Source: Notospermus geniculatus (Eukaryota > Nemertea > Pilidiophora > Heteronemertea > Lineidae). Taken from it: 64,000 bases of DNA. Made by a program: the position numbers and the translations under genes. The notes below the pieces were generated by a model that saw only the letters and a list, made by a program, of their open reading frames with translations, searched no databases and was not told where the DNA came from. The stretch covers positions 1 through 64,000 of the forward strand of contig NMRB01001027.1 in assembly GCA_002633025.1 (NCBI GenBank). Direction: 5' to 3'. Below, in pieces: positions 46,818-58,800 of the stretch; position 1 is the first letter of the stretch, and every line of letters begins with the position of its first letter.

Positions 46818-49800
46818 CTGGAAATTAAATTGAACTACATGATTTATGTAATCAGCATAAGACTAGGACAATGACTTACAATACTGTAAAACGGGAAATT
46901 TTTGCGGACTTCTTAATTTTGTGGTCTCTGCGGTCCTATCACATCCGCAAGTTTAATACGCGTAAAAATTATTTCAATTCAACGAAAATATCACCTCCAT
47001 CTCTCACAACTTATCAGCGGATAGAATATTGTCCAACAGATGTAACATTTTTTATGTTTTACCTTTGGTTGTGCCTGTACCTCGAAGCAGACGTACGATT
47101 CCAATGCCATAACCAACAACAGGATTATTGTGTACTCTGTTCCAGTAGGTGACACTAAGACAACTCTGTCTGAATTTTTCTGTGATTTTAACATAGAGGT
47201 CCTCACTTTTGGTGAGGCGGCCAAAATCAACAACAACATCACCTGTTCAAAATGAAAAAAAAACAGATATCATCAAGAAAGTTATGGCCAAAAACAAGTA
47301 AAATCTGTCCTTGCAGAATACATTTGCCTGCAGAACACCGAGAAATCTAACCCCAAGAAACAAGTCCATTAGTACAGCCGAATCGGTTAATGTTGTCGTG
47401 GATATAACAGAAATATACCCAAGTTCAATGTCGTCGCACAAAACTATACCCTGGGTATAGTTCAATTTACATAGGTGTACCCAGGATTGGCTACAGCACC
47501 TGAAAACGAGATTGTTTTCGCAAATGTCACATGACCACAAGCATGACAAGTCGAAAAACATGTTCTCAATACAGGCATTTGTCACGAACATGCCGCACAG
47601 ATATACGACAGAAGTACCAATCACGCGCGGCCCTGTTGATCATGCGAGATCCGTTCCTAACTCGTACCTACATGACCTAGGCTCAAAACTACGGTGGGCC
47701 TACTGGGTATACTTTTGTAGATCGAACAATACCCAGGGTATAGTTTTGTGGGACGACATTGAACCTGGGTATATTTCTGTTATACCCAGGACGACATTAA
47801 CCTATTCGGCATTAGTACAGTACGAAAACTCATAGGAAATATTTACAAAATACATGCTTGACTGAGCTTTTGGATGGAAAACCAAATCAAAGGAATGCAT
47901 ACATATAACCTGCAACAAGATTAGCGTACCTGAGCCAAATTAGAGCCAATGGGTATTTCTCTGGTCATGGGAGACAACCGAAGGTTATCTACGTTCAACT
48001 GGTGTAGATTCTGACTTACAGTCAGGTACAGTCCAGCAGCTTGATTTAAAGGCACTTTCTTGATGTAGGCGTCTCCATATGAATACTTCATGGTACTAGT
48101 CTTTTCATAGTTCACCTGCTTGTAGTACAAGACGTACGAGTGTGCTGGGTCTTCTTTTTCGAGCTTTTTGATGATTTCTTGGATTCTCCTGAAAAACAAA
48201 AATGCCCGGTTCAGACAGAACTGAACAGCAATGAAAACAGCCAAAAATCACTGAAATTATCATCACAGAAACCTTTCAAACGAAGTTAAATTATAGGGAC
48301 AATACATGTCATGATTTCTCCAAAGTCATCCATGATAGCAATTACCGTAGGTTGATGAACTGAATACGACATACATGTACACACTGCATAACAACGTCAA
48401 TCACTGCAACATTCTTTTCAACATTACTTTGCACGAACACTCCACAAAAGTTGACATTTTCTAACCTTACTTTTGCAGACACTTCAACATCTATTCTAGC
48501 AAGACCAAGATATTTGTGACTCGGTGCATGATTTCAGTGTATGAAAGTCTTTAAATGCACATCCACCATTTGGCAGGACGTTTAGTTTGCTCATAGGCCT
48601 ACCTTCAGCAGCTCCAACTGGGATCTTAAACTTGTGGATGAAAAGATAAGCCTAGTTCATACTTTGGCGCACGACCATCGGCGTCTGACTCACGATTGAA
48701 ATCTGGACGCCGACATAGTCGTGTTGATTCATATTCCTGAGAGCATTCACAGTCCCGCGATAGGGCACCGACAAAATCGTACTATGGGGTTGGTGTCGAA
48801 AGCAAGGTCGCGTGTCGGTTGCCGGTGATGGTCGTGCGTCGAAGTATGAACTAGGCTAGGCCTCTAAAGTACAACACCTGCGTAATTCCACACACGCATA
48901 ACATATCTTCACAACTCACCCAAGGGCAGTATCTGTATCGTCACATGAAGGCTTGAAAAGATGTTTCCCTGAGAACTTATCACCAATATCAACAGTCATT
49001 TCCCCTTCGACTAAATGATAACTCATGGTGTAGACCGAGTTTTGCACCCTGTCCCACCCTGCGCCATCAGGCATGTAGATCAGTGATGACAACTGATCCA
49101 CACCTTCTGAATCATAGAAATGCGACAGGAGATCTTTAGGATGGAGATCTGATAACACCATTTTGCTACATATGATGGTCCTCCCCCTAAATCTATCAAC
49201 CCACGTTGGCTGAAAAGAAAACATTCGACTGCTTAGTTTGGCTACTGATAATGAGGAACCACAAACTACCGCCACTTGTAAGCAGTTGTATCTTCTTTTT
49301 TCGATTACTGAATTTCTTTTCTCGGTTCTTAATGTCTTTGGTACAACAGCTTGCAGTGCCGCGCCACTGGGATAAAAAAGGTCCATTGTACAGTGGAACC
49401 CCGGTAACACGACCACCCACGGGACAGACCCAAAGTGGTCGCGTTAGCGGGGTGGTCGCCTTACCGAAATCGGCCCGATGAGTGCCGATCCAGACCGAAG
49501 TATACTGAGTGTCATATTTTCTTTTTTATCAATGTTTCGTTTAATAAACCAGACTAGACCACTTCCAGCCTGGCCTGATACTAGTAAGCAGATAGCCCAC
49601 TGACACTGTGACGAGTAGGATGGAGGACCGGCAGGTGTGGAAATGGTGAATTCCGTGTAAATATTGCGCCCGTCTCATGCTTAGGCCTGCCTTTTATGAC
49701 CGCTGACCGCAACTGTCATGCGGACGGCGTATGTCATGTGTTAATTGGTCCTGTTTGGTACATGCATGTTGCTGACTCGCCTTTGTTTGATAATCAGATC

Positions 49801-52800
49801 CCTAATTAGGTTGCGGGTGGTCGTGTTACCGAGGTGCTAATTGCCACTTGGGACAGCCAAAGCTGTGGCCGCGGTCTGGATAGCGGGGTGGTCGCGTTAG
49901 TGAAACTCTCTAAAGGGAAATAAAGAGAAAAACAATCGGGACAATTGAAAACTGGTCGTCGTTCCGGGGTGGTCGCGTTATAGGGGTGGTCGCCGACCGG
50001 GGTTCCACTGTATATGGCTGCAAAAACTGAAAGTACATATTAACCCTAAATGTTAACGCCTCAGGTTTCGCAAGCGCCCAGTTAGGCCCTAACGTATGTC
50101 AGACCAACATCTTGAAATATTACCGACTTCAGTCACTTCGCCAACGGATAACATTCTGCAGTGTGGTCCAAGGGCGTAGCAATATGAACCGTTGATAATT
50201 TAAGATGCCTACCACATTCCTGAACTCGTTGTGTCTCTCTCCAGTTCTGTTCTCAATGGAAAAGCCATCGTATCTCTCCGAATCCCAAAAATCCAAGGAA
50301 ACGTTCAGCCAATCAAACACTGTTTGCCACAAAGTGAATGCCTTCCTACCAAGCTCTGGACTGGTCACAAATAAAATATCGGCCGGAGGGTCAAGATTCA
50401 TGTAGTACGGACACACACGAATGAATGTATGGTTGTATTCGATCAGCTTACCACGCTGAAATATTGAAGGGGAATGAAGGAGAGTGAGAAATTTAACGCC
50501 CTTACAAAGCATTTGTCCGATTGGCACGCCATGGTGTACGTCTTGTGACGTGTGACCTAACGTTCTGTATTTAAGGGAATATAAAGCTGACCTTTGCACA
50601 ATATCAGAAAACACCAAAGAGAATGTAAGAAAATGATTGTTTCTCCACTTGCAAACTTTTTAATTTGCTTTACACGTGAGACTGCAGAAGCATTTAACTC
50701 CCCAGAGTCCAGCAGACGGTATCTTCTGTCAAAGTTTTCTCAAATCCTATGGTATTTATTGAAAATTATTTGAAGAAATTTTGTTCCGGTAAACCATCTG
50801 AAGAACGTTTTTTCCAATTTTGCTCCAATTCATTTCCCAGGCACTTAGAAAACTTGAACAGAAAACACTGTCTGCTCAAACCTAGGGGTAGATCACGAGA
50901 TAAGTTAAAAGTCAACTCACCAAATACAGGTCAACTTCAACCAAGCATTGGTCATAAAGTTCGGCCTTGTCATCAAGATACACAGGAAATGTCAATGTGA
51001 GAGTGCTGCCGGGGTCAATCCGTAAAACCTGCAACCATTGGATTGAATCAGTACGATGAATTAGGTGCCATAACTGTACTAAGGCAAGACAAACTTGAGA
51101 ACCGAGTGTGGCGACATGAACACCAAGACTACCGGTAGATGATCCGATGGAGGTTGTCTTGGATGACTGACAAATCAGCCTCATCTTCAAAAGCTCTCAA
51201 GTGTGTTGAAATGAACATCATGTCATGCAGACATGCTCTGTGGCGTCAAATAGAGTGTACATCATGGTTCCAAAAAGAGGCTATTGTTCCAAATTTGTCA
51301 ATTTTGATTTGGGATTGTGTTTTGAGTGTCACACTCCCTGATCTATGTTTACAAGTGAAATCAAAACGAAATTTTTTTTCAAACAATGCAAAATCTGCAA
51401 GTGTGTAAATCTGCAAGTACGTAAATTTGCAAGTACGTAAAGGTAATAGAGACCTTACAACAGACACTGTCGACCTGAGTAGGTTCAAACGAGAAAACAT
51501 ATGGCTCATTTTCAGCTCGTTGCGGAACGGGCAGTAATCGTCTGTCCAATCTGACCTGAAATAGAATGGAGTATAAACTGGATAAAAGCCAGACCATTGG
51601 AAGCTTTACAGGTTGACGTCTGTTTATTTACATAAAAACAGAGGCTATGTGTACAGTACAGGTCACAATTGACATCCCTACGGCCGAGTTACGCGTGACT
51701 TACACGTAACTCACGACTTTGGTTTCGCGTAACTCACCAAAATTGCGTAACTCGCCTCGTAAATCACTGCGTAGCTAGTGAAATTCGCGTAACTCACCTC
51801 GTAAGTTACGCGTAACATAGCTCGTGAGTTGTTGCGTAAGTTACGCGCAACTTACGCGAATTTAGGGATGTCAATTGTGACCTGTACTGTACATGAACAT
51901 GTAGCCTACATGTACAATGTACGAATGTAAACATGCTCAAACTAAAGCAAAAACTGTCTCATATCGTCAGAAATACATGTACTTCTTCCTTCCTCCTTGT
52001 GTTTTAATACACTTCAAAACTCGCACAAGACAAAGTCATTTTTGCTCAGTTTTCACACACAAGTTGGCTCTGAAAGGACAATTCACCATTGCTGATTCCT
52101 GATGATTAACACTTCACATCAATAACACAACTGGCGCGGTATGCACAAAACATCTTAAGTGTAAAATTTCCCTTAAACTATTGTTCCAAACAAAAGATAA
52201 GGGAAATTTTACACTTAAGATGTTTTGTGCATACGGCCCCAGACCTCTATATAGTCTACTGCCCAGTTGACCACTGAGAGCCAACTTGCACAAGAACTCT
52301 CAAACAAGAAGCACCTCAAGGCCCACACTTACCCGAACATCGACAAAACCTCCACTGTCAGGTCCTTCCCCATATGGCATAGATGAAATGTTTGACAGCT
52401 AGAAAGTCAACAAAAAATAAATTGTTCAGCTTTAGCAATATGTATGAGAGTCACCCCTCTATCACTTGACTATCAGGTCTAACTGGGTATATCCAACCTG
52501 AGACCCCAGAGATGACAGGTACTAGATTCGGAAGCAATAACTGAAAAGTTTGAGACACCAAACACTGCTTTCACACTACCGGTACTTAAAATTTGATTCA
52601 GAAATAGAATTTGAAAGGGGACGAATTTTTGGGAAAAAAAGTAAACAAACTTCTCCAGAATGTCAACAAAGAAATTTTCGTGCATTCTGACTGGCTGAAT
52701 TTTGTGTTTACAAACACCAGCCAAATGTAAACAAAATCCGCTATTGATTCGCTTTAAAACAGCCAGGGCTGGGTTGCACAAAACTCATGTTAGCGCTAAC

Positions 52801-55800
52801 ATGATGTTAGCGCTAACATCATGTTAAATGACGTAAAATGACAATGGATTTTGACGTCATCTAACATAAAAGTTAGCGCTAACACCATGTTAGCGCTAAC
52901 ATGAGTTTTGTGCAACCGGCCCCAGGGCTATAGGCAGAACAACACTCACGGTTATAAAAAAGTATTTTTCCTCCCCTCTCCCCATTTGAGTTGGGACTTT
53001 GATGGATTTCAACTGAATTGGGTACTTCACTTCTATCACTTCTGCATAAGTACCCTGAAAAATTTGAAAATACGTTTGAGCTAAAATCCTAGTATCGTAG
53101 ATTTTTCGACGGAGTAAAAGAAAAGTACAGATTGAAAATTCAAGTGACAACTGCTGGTATTCATAAAAGTTAGCAAATGCTTTTACTTAAGATTTTCACA
53201 GCAATGTCCAATGTGAATGTACTGCAAAACTTGAAGTAAAAGCATTTGCTGCCTTTTATGAATATTAGCCAATGTCACCAAGACAACTTGTGTAGCCAAA
53301 TACCATATCGGTAGATAAACGCCTACCAGTATACCAACTGGTAACAAAAAGGTGTACTGGGCATTCTAAAGCAATTAGTGTTACGCTAAACCATTTTTTA
53401 CTCACATCTGTAAATGTCCTGTTCAGCATATGGACTCGGGAGATGACCCTAGCTTCACCTTTGTAAGGTCCTGGACTGTTAGGTGATGGCAGGTCCTTGA
53501 CTCTACCAGTGAATGATTCTCTTATAAGAATGCCCCCTAGGGGCGGTATCTAAAATAAGGAAGTATTCATATCTCAGACTGGCCAGTCATCCTTGACTTT
53601 AGAAGCGGACAGTGAAGGAAGTCATCCTGACATTTGTACTTGTACATGTACGTACATGTAACAGTTATTGGCAAAAGTTAATCTCACACCAATAATCTTT
53701 CATAACTTTCTTGTGAATTGAAGAAATTTGATGCGGTTTTTGGCATATGAAACTTCAACCTGGTGCCGATCTCCCACTTTTAAAGTATTTTTGTAGCATT
53801 ACTCTGATATTATATAATCAGCAACTTAAAAACCCATAAAAATCAAATTTTTTGTTTCACTGTTTTTGTGGAGTTTTTCCATTGTGGGTGAAAGAGTAGC
53901 ACTCATTTGATTCTAGTTCGATGAAATCCATCAACGCATTGCAGAGATATTTGAAATTTTCAAAAATGTTGATATGTTGAGAGACTAAAGCAAAACATTT
54001 TGTAAAATTCACGCTAACCTTTGGAAGGGAAACTGATTTGGGGATAAATTTAATGGTATCTGAGTTTATGAAGGTGAGTGTAGCGCCAGCAGGACATTCC
54101 AAATCACCAGTATTTGTCAAGGCTATATTGGTGACAAATATCTTCTCATTCGGTTCAAAGTTATGATCATTGATCTCTGAAGAAACCTGAAAAAATTATG
54201 AGAGAAAAGAAATAAGTGTTTTTACACGTTTACACGTTTTATACACGTTTTACACGTTTACACGGACCTAGGCTGGCTCATATCAGTGCGGTCACTTCAT
54301 CACAGGTGGCCTAGTAATTAACAACCTAGAGATTTTGGCTCAAATGTTATATTTTGTGTACATGTATTTTATTTGTGATACATGTCAGAGTTAAAGTTTC
54401 ATGCCATCCAATCAGTGTAATCATAAAGGAATCAACCATAAAGGTTTAACTGCGAACGATGAGCTTACTGAGGGATACACTTCCTGTGTTGCCACCAGAT
54501 GTCTCTCACTGCCTGAATTTTGGCTTTACGTAATAGGCATGAGCTTCAACTTTTTTTGTGGTGAAGAGGTACATGAACCTGCCAACATGATGCTTTGAAT
54601 TCCATTTCTGACGATACCTGAGCTATTTTCAGCACAATTAGTGTTCCATGTACAAATGTACGTCAGCCTATTCAAATGTACACCGATGACCCTGAACACA
54701 CATCGTTCGTGGGGTTCTCATTACATGTAATTCAGACCTTTTGTATCATAAGATCAACTAGTCGGAATTCAACAAAATTTGCAGTGAATGTGCAGAAGGG
54801 TCTTGCCTATCACATGGAAACGTCAGAATGCAAATCTGTTGGTGTTTTAAAGGGATATTGTCCACATTTATAAAATGCTAAATTTGTCAGTTGGACCTTT
54901 ATGGTTGATTCCTTTATGGTGTAATGAGCACATCAAAGTTCCTATGAGGAGGCTGCCTGCAGGGTCCCTTTAAAGAAACACTATTTCTACATCAGAAAGA
55001 ACCAGTGCGTTGCAGCATACAATGTTTCCTCTTAACACTCTTTCAGGTATTTATAGCTCCATCGCTGAGTCGCTTTTTGCACAACGACATCTGTCGGTGG
55101 GCTCAGTAAACATTTTAACCCACCAATTCTCTGTCTATCCATACCTATGATCAGAGCCAGGCGAAAATATGACCGGATCCACAATGGGTTTGACCCACCT
55201 TTGGAAATTGAGCTAAATATTAGCCCTGCAATTTTTAACCCGGATTGTGGATCCCCTCCATTTTGGTGTAAACACAAAAACTGAGGGGCAGACCTGGCAT
55301 GTTCATTTCTAATGGCAGCAATAGAGCATATGTATCTTATTAGATGTACCGGTACCAAAAATAGATAAGCTCGCTTATCTATTTTTGGATGTACCCCTAT
55401 GATAAAAATTCCGAGACGATTCAGCCATCAGTTGTAAAGCCACCTGGTGGCCAAGTCAGAAATTGGATCCGAAACTTGTTGTCTTCGGTTTTCTGACCCA
55501 GGGGTCCATTGTATGTGTGCAAATTTCAGGTCAATAGCCCAGCAGTTACGAAAAATGCCCTGCTAATGGACAATAACGACGACGAACACACTGCCGCAGT
55601 ACATGTATGAGCTCACCAGGTGAGCTCAAAATTTAACACACAAAAAGAAAGGCAGAAGTCGGTTTGAGTAAAGAAGTAAACACTTTTCACCTCGAATTCA
55701 AACACGTGTAAATCATATCTTTTGCCAGCTATCTGTAGTGTGTTGCCTGTGATGGGGTCAATGACACGCCAAACAACACTGCCGCTGTGGATTTCATCAT

Positions 55801-58800
55801 TCGCTCTGCCTTTCTGCCCTGTGGGTCCTGCTGGACCAGTTGAGCCAACATGACCTGAAAAGGGCAAAGTCTGATTTGTAGAAAAACTTATGAAGTTTAC
55901 ACATGACGTTGACATTAAAACTGAAATTATGTGTGGGGCATAGAGATACTGACATGTACAGTCATTGACATTAGTTTATCTACACCTACTACCTTGAATA
56001 TTTCAAATACTACTAGGCCAATTTTAACACTGTTTGTACCACATGAAAGTATATAACCTTGGTCATATTTCTGCATCAAAATTTTGGAAATTTGGAAATA
56101 TCATAATTATGTAATAGCTCATTAGAAAACCCCCTAAAAATCAACATTTTTATTATGGATTTCTTTTTTGACTTTTGTTGCAGTTTTGATAGAATGGAAC
56201 TTTCTAAGGATTTTGGGCTTTGTTTCATCAAAATATCTCAAGTGGTTGCTGAGATATTTGAGATTATCAAAATTTTGATAGTTTGAGATTTTCCTGTTTT
56301 TCAGGAAATTTTGATGTCATTCGTTAAAGTTAACCTCAGAATATGGGCTTATANATATAGCGTAGTGTCACCGTGTTTTAACAGACGGCGCTACAACTCG
56401 GACAACTTGTGCCCGCCGGGCAATATTTTTCGCATGTCTCCCTTTAAAACTGAAATTATGTGTGGGGCATAGAGATACTGACATATACACTACATCAACA
56501 ATTCATTGCTACATGTACATGTAAATGTGTGGCGGTCTAGGAAAACCCGGCGGATGTTGCTGAATGATCAACAAGGGGTGTCAGATTGCCTGTGCATTAA
56601 TCTACTAGGCCTAGCTCTGGTACGTAGTACATGTCAGCTATTGAAATGTGCAAGTTCACCAAGGCCATTAACACTTTCCTCAAATGTGACACAATTTCCT
56701 CAAATGTTTGCCAGACATACATGTAAATATTAGTTCCAGTAGTTAATAAATACTTACCTGAACATCCATGTCTTCCTCGACCTCCAGGGCCATTACCACC
56801 TTTCATCCCAAGGCCACCTGGTCCTCCTGGACCACCCTGGCCACCTCGACCACCTCGACCACCCGGACCACCATCACCAGATCTTACATCGACCTGCAAT
56901 GAACAGACTGATTCAAAGGAAAGCAAACCCCAAGATTTTGTCTTTGGGATTTGTCACACGTGTTAAACTGAAAGTGCAGATGACACATGCCTGTGCCTTC
57001 TGCGGTTCTGGACTTGATAAGAGGCAACTTCCAACGCAATATTTTTTTCTTGCGATTGCCACATATTATGTGAGCCGCTCTGGCAAAACCAGACACTTGT
57101 CGCTCTTACCTTGGCAGGTTGAGACGAAATGTTTGTCAGTTTCAATATTGTCTGCCTATTATGAAAGCTGACAGAATCTATTTCTTCCATTCTCTCCTGG
57201 TGTCATCGTTAATAGTTCGTTGAGGCTCAACTTCTGAGCGACAAGCGTCTGGTTTTGCCAGAGCGGCTCACATATCATCACCAATATACCAACAATGCTT
57301 TATCTGGCACTCAGATCACAATCCAATACCGTGAAAAATTCACACAAACCAATCTTTGTTTGATGGAACACAAATTACCTACCTCACAAAGCATGAACAA
57401 TCGGGCATCATAAGCCACGATATCAGCATTTCCTCCAGCGCCAGGGGGAGCACCACTACCTCCAGTTCCTCCTCTTCCCCCATCGCCACCAGCACCACCA
57501 TTACCACCATCGCCACCACTTCCTCCACGTTGGTTTTTGCCATACTTCCTCTTTCCTTTTGCACCTGCACCACCTGCGCCACCCCTTCCGCCAGTTCCAC
57601 CTGCAAATAAACATGAATTTCAAGTCTTCAGGCATGTACTGGTAATTCAAGAAGAGTACCTCACAAACATGAAAAACAGGGTTTCCGCCAGAGGGTAAAA
57701 TCGGTAAAATTCTGTACCCTTAAATTTTTCAGGGTATGGATCCATACCCTCAAAAACGTTGGGTAACCATTTTTCCATGACATGCCGGACGAAACCAAAC
57801 AACCGACATGACCAGCGCGGGGATTTTATGCTTCGAAATACGCCTAAAATGGCACCAAACATCGTTTAAAACCTTTTGAAAAATAAAAATAAAACAATTT
57901 CAAAAAGATTTTTTTTTCAAAAAAATTTTTCACAAAAATTTTTTTTTCACAAATTTTTTTGGGTCCGTACCCTCTTTTTTTTTCTGGTGGAAACCCTGAC
58001 AAAGGTTAATGGACTAATCATACTCATGAGGTACATGTAAAGGAAACCGGTGAATGAGTTTTTATTCAAAGCCTCAGAATTTATCACTTCCTTCAACTCT
58101 CTTGGCGATTTGCGAACACACTAAAGAGTTTTTCTCTCTTTCAGAGCAATGCTTCGAAAACCTCTTAATCATTATTTGTTGCACCACTCCTTTTTGCAGC
58201 ATATTAACTCTTTCAATCCCGGCCATTATTGGAAAAGACTGTCTTTTTGCAGGGGGTCCGACATGGGTGTAGTAATTTTGCTCTTACTCCTTAACCGTTC
58301 ATGATTTCGAGGCCATTTTTTAACAGTGAATAGACAAGACCACGCTCGTTATTTCATTCGCGAATGAAGCCCCTGCGACGTGGCGTTCTCGCACTGGCGC
58401 GTTTTGAAATGGCCAGCACTGCCATTCGACAGGGCCAGTTTTAAGCAGACTGACGTACAAATAAATTTGCTAAATATTTCTCGGTGGCATGGCGCGCAAA
58501 CTGGACATGTAGACCGACAGAGCGGCAAAAGCCCTTTCCAACAACGTCAATCCCAGCGACGCAACCCATTTGAAAGTATTTTTTCGCGATTTTTGAAAAA
58601 AATGTCGCTAAATCCGCGGTTAAGAGAGGGGGCAGTAGCCCCCTCTCTTAACCTCTACTCGTGTATATGTTTGGCAAAGGCGCGCGAAAAAGCACTCAAC
58701 TTGTGTAGAATTTAATTCTCTTTCAATTTCAGCTCAATCGGACCAATAATAATTGAGTTATGAGCAAAAGAATGTGGTGGTGTCGGCCACCTAACTGATA

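Noticed and set aside
55032-55358. 108-codon minus frame upstream of exon I
   Set aside because: No acceptor or donor in phase with neighbouring exons and no domain. It lies in a repeat-rich intron.
58380-58715. 111-codon plus frame inside the TTAA element
   Set aside because: No transposase motif. The frame runs through a local GAGAGGGGGC hairpin, so chance is more likely.
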